From the NCBI GenBank assembly GCA_021784495.1, contig JAJXSQ010000082.1, positions 1-8,252 of the forward strand: a stretch of DNA of 8,252 bases, written 5' to 3'. Each line of letters begins with the position of its first letter. Positions within the stretch are counted from its first letter, which is position 1. The notes under the pieces are model-generated. The model was not told the DNA's origin and did not search any database. It worked only from the letters and a program-made list of their open reading frames with translations. The stretch comes from Myxococcales bacterium. GTDB lineage: Bacteria > Myxococcota > Myxococcia > Myxococcales > Anaeromyxobacteraceae. Shown piece by piece: positions 5,312-8,252 of this stretch. A program made the position numbers and the translations under genes.

Positions 5312-7819
5312 ATGCGCACCGCGCTCGTCGCCCTCCTGGCCGCGGCGCTCCTGGCCGCGCCCCTCGCCGCCCGGGCCCAGGCCCGGAACGTCCCCGGCGC
5401 GCCCGGCGCGGCCGGGGCGCCGGTCGGCCTCGCCCTCCCGGTCCTGGGCGCCGCCGCGGTCGAGGAGGCGACGGCCCCCTCGGTCAACCCGGCGGGGCTC
5501 GGCTTCGTCGGCGCGGCGACGCTCGACTACGCCCACCAGCAGGGCGCCGACGACGCCGGCGGCGCGGGCGACGGCCTCTACGGCGCGGGGCGCCTCGGCC
5601 CGCTCGCCGTCGGCCTGTCGACCGAGTGGCTGCGCCCGGGGATCGGCGGCGGTCCCCGGTACCAGCTCACCACGCTCGGCCTCGCGGTCGGCGACGGCGA
5701 GGCCTTCTCCGCCGGCGCCGCCTATCGCTGGTGGACGACCGCCGCCTCCACCCTGCCCTCGACCGCCGCCGACCTGGGGCTCACCTGGCGCCCGTGGCGC
5801 CACCTCTCCCTCGCCGTCGCGGTGCTCGACGCCGGCGCCCGCGCCGGCGGGGAGCCCCTCCCCGCGCGCCTCGACGCCGGGGCGGCGGCGCGCCTCCTCG
5901 GCGACTCCCTCACCGTCTCGGCCGACCTGGTCGGGGACGACCGCGGCCGCGCCTCGCCGTCGGCCACCGGGGCCGCCCTGGGGGCGGCCCTCGAGCTGCC
6001 CGCCGGCATCTTCCTGTCGGCCCAGGTGCTCCTCCCGCTCCCGACCGGCGCGGCCGCCGACCGGACGACCGCGGTCATCGTCGCGGTGGGCTGGAACGAG
6101 CCGCAGAGCGGCATCGTCGCCGGGGTGACGACCCGCGGCGCGGCGACCGGATCGGTGCTCCAGCTCCGCTCCTCCGCCGAGCGCTACCCGACGGTGGCGG
6201 CCGGCGGGCAGGTGCCGTCGCTGGACGTCGCCGCCGCCCTCGAGCCGGCGCGGACGCCCCTGCTCCGGCTCGATCGCCGCGAGCCCGACCGCTGGGGCGA
6301 TCTCCTGGAGCAGCTCGACGCGGCGCGGCGCGATCCGGAGGTCGGCGCCGTCGCGCTGGTGATCGACGAGCTGCCGATCGGGGCGGGCCGGATCGAGGAG
6401 CTGCGCGGCGCCGTCCTCGCGCTCCGCCGGACGAAGCCGGTCCTCGTCTACCTCACCGGCGGCGCGACCCGGGAGGTCTGGCTCGCGAGCGCGGCCACCG
6501 CCGTCGCCGCGCCGCCCACCTCGACCATCCTGGTGAACGGCGTCGCGCGCTCGACCCTCTACCTCCGCGACGGCCTGGCCCGGCTCGGGATCGCGGTGGA
6601 GGTCGCCCGGGCCGGCGCCTACAAGTCGGCCCCCGAGCCGCTCACCCGCGCCGGCCCGTCGCCGGAGGCGAGCGAGATGAACGGCGCGCTCCTCGACGAC
6701 GTCTTCGAGCGGCTCACCGCCGACGTCGCGGCCGGGCGCCACCTCGAGGTCGCGCGGGTCCGGTCCCTCGTCGACCGGGGGATCCTGGGGGCCGAGGAGG
6801 CGCGCGACGCCGGGCTCCTCGACGCGGTCCTCTGGCCCGACGAGCTCGACCGGTGGGCCTCGGAGCGGCTCGGCCGGCGGGTCCGGCTCGATCCCCGCTG
6901 GAGCGCCGGCCTGGAGCGGGTGGCGCGGCGGTGGGGGCGGCCCCCGGCCATCGCCGTCGTCCGGATCGACGGGCCCATCATCCCCGGGCGCAGCCGCGCC
7001 GCGCCGCTCGGGGCCGGGCGGTTCGTCGGCGCCGCCACCGTGGCCGAGCAGCTCCGCCGGGCGGTGGGGGATCCCCGGGTCCGGGCGATCGTCCTCCGGA
7101 TCGACTCCCCGGGCGGCGACGCGACGGCGTCGGCGGAGCTCTGGCGGGCGGTCGAGCAGGCCGCCCGGAAGAAGCCGGTGATCGCCTCCCTGGGCGACGT
7201 CGCCGCGAGCGGCGGCTACCTGGCGGCCGCGGCGGCGACGGCCATCGTGGCCGAGCCCTCGACCCTCACCGGGTCGATCGGCGTCTTCGGCCTCAAGCCG
7301 GATCTCTCGGGGCTCCTGGCGAAGCTGTCGATCGCCCGGGACGTCCAGGCCCGCGGCAGGTACGCCGACGCCGCCTCCCCGTTCAAGCCCTGGACGCCGG
7401 GGGAGCGGGCCGCGGTGGAGCGGCGGATCGAGGCCTTCTACCAGAGCTTCGTCGACGAGGTGGCGGCCGGGCGCCACCTGTCGATCGCCGAGGTGGAGGC
7501 GGTCGCGGCGGGGCGGGTCTGGACCGGGAGCCAGGCGCTCGCGCGGCGCCTCGTCGATCGGCTCGGCGGCTTCGCGGAGGCGGTGGCGCTCGCGCGGGAG
7601 CGCGCCGGCCTCGCGGCGGACGCGCCCTGGGCCCTGCGCCGCGAGGAGGACGACGACCTGGGGGTCGAGCTCTCGATCCCGGTCGGCGCCGGCGCCGCCG
7701 AGGAGCTCGCGCGCGCGCTGGCGCTGCTGCCGGAGCTCCGGACCGCCGCCCTCCTGCCGCGCCTCGGGACCGTGGTCGCGCTCCCCGTCGAGTGGGTCGA
7801 CCCGGCCCCCCGGCGCTGA
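5312..7819 (+). CDS. SppA-type S49 peptidase with N-terminal beta-barrel-like domain
   Basis: 835 residues; E. coli SppA has about 618. SppA degrades cleaved signal peptides and misfolded membrane segments with a Ser-Lys dyad. Residues 1-22/24 are a signal peptide (hydrophobic core, ARA or AQA cleavage site). Residues about 50-290 begin with NPAGLGFV (59-66), a motif of outer-membrane barrel proteins, then alternate short amphipathic strands and turns. Two tandem S49 halves follow. The first (about 310-510) carries the catalytic Lys (K438 in GAYKSAPEP) and lacks the serine motif. The second (about 545-760) has RIDSPGGDATAS, the nucleophile Ser (S633 in AASGGY) and PSTLTGSIGVFG. This split dyad is as in long-form SppA. 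ATG 5312 has GAGG 5 nt upstream, overlapping the thyX stop. The C-terminal ~60 residues are less conserved. Function as a peptidase is confident. Location is inferred to be periplasmic or outer membrane. Confidence 0.93.
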   Translation: MRTALVALLAAALLAAPLAARAQARNVPGAPGAAGAPVGLALPVLGAAAVEEATAPSVNPAGLGFVGAATLDYAHQQGADDAGGAGDGLYGAGRLGPLAVGLSTEWLRPGIGGGPRYQLTTLGLAVGDGEAFSAGAAYRWWTTAASTLPSTAADLGLTWRPWRHLSLAVAVLDAGARAGGEPLPARLDAGAAARLLGDSLTVSADLVGDDRGRASPSATGAALGAALELPAGIFLSAQVLLPLPTGAAADRTTAVIVAVGWNEPQSGIVAGVTTRGAATGSVLQLRSSAERYPTVAAGGQVPSLDVAAALEPARTPLLRLDRREPDRWGDLLEQLDAARRDPEVGAVALVIDELPIGAGRIEELRGAVLALRRTKPVLVYLTGGATREVWLASAATAVAAPPTSTILVNGVARSTLYLRDGLARLGIAVEVARAGAYKSAPEPLTRAGPSPEASEMNGALLDDVFERLTADVAAGRHLEVARVRSLVDRGILGAEEARDAGLLDAVLWPDELDRWASERLGRRVRLDPRWSAGLERVARRWGRPPAIAVVRIDGPIIPGRSRAAPLGAGRFVGAATVAEQLRRAVGDPRVRAIVLRIDSPGGDATASAELWRAVEQAARKKPVIASLGDVAASGGYLAAAAATAIVAEPSTLTGSIGVFGLKPDLSGLLAKLSIARDVQARGRYADAASPFKPWTPGERAAVERRIEAFYQSFVDEVAAGRHLSIAEVEAVAAGRVWTGSQALARRLVDRLGGFAEAVALARERAGLAADAPWALRREEDDDLGVELSIPVGAGAAEELARALALLPELRTAALLPRLGTVVALPVEWVDPAPRR
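6728..7479 (+). repeat. 17-nt direct repeat marking the SppA domain duplication
   Basis: GCGGCCGGGCGCCACCT occurs at 6728-6744 and again at 7463-7479, both encoding AAGRHL at the same place in the two S49 halves (residues 473-478 and 718-723). The surrounding protein segments (xDVAAGRHLEVARV and DEVAAGRHLSIAEV) also match. This reflects the ancient tandem duplication within SppA. The nucleotide identity is probably due to shared codon preference, not a recent event. Confidence 0.6.
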
Positions 7820-7857
7820 GGCCGGACCGGGTTCTCGGGGCGCGCTCGACGAAAGGC

Positions 7858-7886
7858 TTTCGCCGGGCGGCCAATCTTGCTATGGA
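7858..7886 (+). promoter_or_regulatory. Candidate promoter with extended -10 for the terminal gene
   Basis: TGCTATGGA (7878-7886) fits an extended -10 (TG-n-TATnnn) and sits in the least GC-rich patch of the 247-bp spacer (7820-8066). The -35 at a 17-bp spacing would be TTTCGC (7858-7863), a weak match. A dyad GGATG-N6-CATCC (7884-7888 / 7895-7899) overlaps the 3' edge and could be an operator. Transcription from here would give a leader of about 175 nt before ATG 8067. A second -35-like hexamer, TTGACT at 7931-7936, has no convincing -10 at 16-18 bp. Confidence 0.35.
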
Positions 7887-7970
7887 TGCCGGGTCATCCC
7901 CCGCCAGCGACCTCGGGTTGCAGCGGAGGGTTGACTTCCCGGTCGGCCTGCCACGTAGCGCACCACCGGA

Positions 7971-8053
7971 CGCCGCCCAAGGGGCGGCGCGGATGCGCCG
8001 GCCGCCACTCCAGTAGAGACGTAGGACGCGCGACGGGCGACTCGCCCTGGGCG
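7971..8053 (+). promoter_or_regulatory. Structured leader with alternative hairpins before the last gene
   Basis: Hairpin A: CGCCGCCC (7971-7978) pairs with GGGCGGCG (7982-7989) over an AAG loop. Hairpin B: CGGCGC (7985-7990) pairs with GCGCCG (7995-8000) over a GGAT loop and shares bases with A. In addition, GGCGGC (7983-7988) can pair with GCCGCC (8001-8006). Further on, CGCCC (8043-8047) can pair with GGGCG upstream (8035-8039) or downstream (8049-8053). Such competing pairings are what attenuators and translational leaders look like, but GC-rich DNA produces them by chance too. No known riboswitch class was recognised. Confidence 0.3.
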
Positions 8054-8066
8054 CGGCAGACACCAC

Positions 8067-8252
8067 ATGAACGAGACGCACGAGACCCCGTCGACGGATC
8101 AGGGCGCACTCCCGGCCCCCACGTCCACCCCGACCGCCGTCGCCGACGAGGGGCACGCCCCGTCGGGCGGCGCGCCCCAGGGCGGCTCGGGCGGCCCCCC
8201 GGGAGGTCCCGAGGGGCCGGGCCAGGGCCGCCGCCGCCGCCGGCGCCGGGGA
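8067..8252 (+). CDS. Low-complexity, Arg-rich N-terminus of an unidentified protein (partial)
   Basis: The gene opens at ATG 8067 and runs off the window in frame after 62 codons. The visible part starts with an acidic/Thr-Ser-Pro segment (MNETHETPSTDQGALPAP), continues with a Gly-Pro-rich stretch (33-54), and ends in GQG followed by seven arginines. It has no signal peptide or recognisable domain and is probably disordered. Basic Gly/Arg tracts of this kind are common N-terminal extensions of RNA-binding proteins in high-GC bacteria (transcription terminator Rho, RNase E/G, RNA helicases, pseudouridine synthases). Rho is a reasonable guess given the long structured leader, but nothing here proves it. 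No Shine-Dalgarno sequence is visible in the 15 nt before the ATG. Codon use (G/C-ending) fits the neighbours and supports coding. Confidence 0.6.
   Translation, partial: MNETHETPSTDQGALPAPTSTPTAVADEGHAPSGGAPQGGSGGPPGGPEGPGQGRRRRRRRG

Noticed and set aside
2542..5487. 981-codon minus-strand open frame across MFS, thioesterase and thyX
   Set aside because: It spans three well-supported genes in a different frame, and its translation is low-complexity Arg/Pro/Gly with no motifs, a composition artefact.
5009..7477. 822-codon minus-strand open frame antisense to sppA
   Set aside because: Same GC-driven shadow; the plus strand encodes intact S49 peptidase motifs throughout.
7850..7862. CGAAAGGCTTTCG inverted repeat as sppA terminator
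   Set aside because: It gives only a 5-bp stem with a 3-nt loop and no T-tract follows, so it is too weak to call.
7868..7880. Sigma-54 promoter (GG-N10-GC) near CGGCCAATCTTGC
   Set aside because: The spacing between the GG and GC elements is 8 bp, not 10, so the invariant geometry fails.
7882..8016. 44-codon open frame (MDAGSSPASDLG...) in the leader of the last gene
   Set aside because: Its ATG falls inside the candidate extended -10, there is no ribosome-binding site, and the frame is merely the continuation of a stop-poor shadow frame from the sppA region. A leader peptide is not excluded but not supported.
7820..8066. tRNA or known structured RNA in the terminal spacer
   Set aside because: No T-loop GTTCGAA-like sequence, no cloverleaf arms and no recognisable riboswitch core were found.

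Overview
The window is a very GC-rich, densely packed chromosomal segment in which nearly every codon ends in G or C. The archaeal/fungal-type aspartate-semialdehyde dehydrogenase, a stand-alone FHA protein, ThyX in place of ThyA, and a long two-domain SppA together suggest Myxococcota (Anaeromyxobacter-like). That placement is inference from style and gene families, not from a marker gene. No mobile element, CRISPR array, tRNA or rRNA was found.

Layout. Positions 1-223 hold the 3' end of an aspartate-semialdehyde dehydrogenase gene (+). After a 137-bp spacer come a 567-residue aldehyde dehydrogenase (361-2064, +) and, 16 bp later, a small FHA-domain protein (2081-2569, +). These converge, with only 4 bp between stop codons, on a minus-strand pair: an MFS transporter (2574-3818) and, upstream of it, a hotdog acyl-CoA thioesterase (3915-4394). 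The thioesterase is divergent, across about 40 bp, from thyX (4435-5304, +), which is followed 7 bp later by a large SppA-type protease (5312-7819, +). A 247-bp non-coding leader with a candidate promoter and GC-rich, partly mutually exclusive hairpins precedes the start of a last gene (8067 onward, +). Only its low-complexity, Arg-rich N-terminus is visible.

Functionally these are mostly housekeeping genes: Asp-family amino acids (asd), dTMP synthesis (thyX), acyl-CoA turnover (thioesterase) and membrane or periplasmic proteolysis (SppA). The thioesterase/MFS pair may be one transcript, and thyX-sppA almost certainly is. I see no clear multi-gene novel system. The most unusual item is the SppA homologue: its two S49 peptidase halves are preceded by a signal peptide and about 250 residues of beta-strand-rich, outer-membrane-barrel-like sequence. 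That architecture would move the peptidase away from its usual inner-membrane anchor. Secondary points are the ThyX signature with one extra residue plus a Cys-containing C-terminus, and the structured leader of the last gene.
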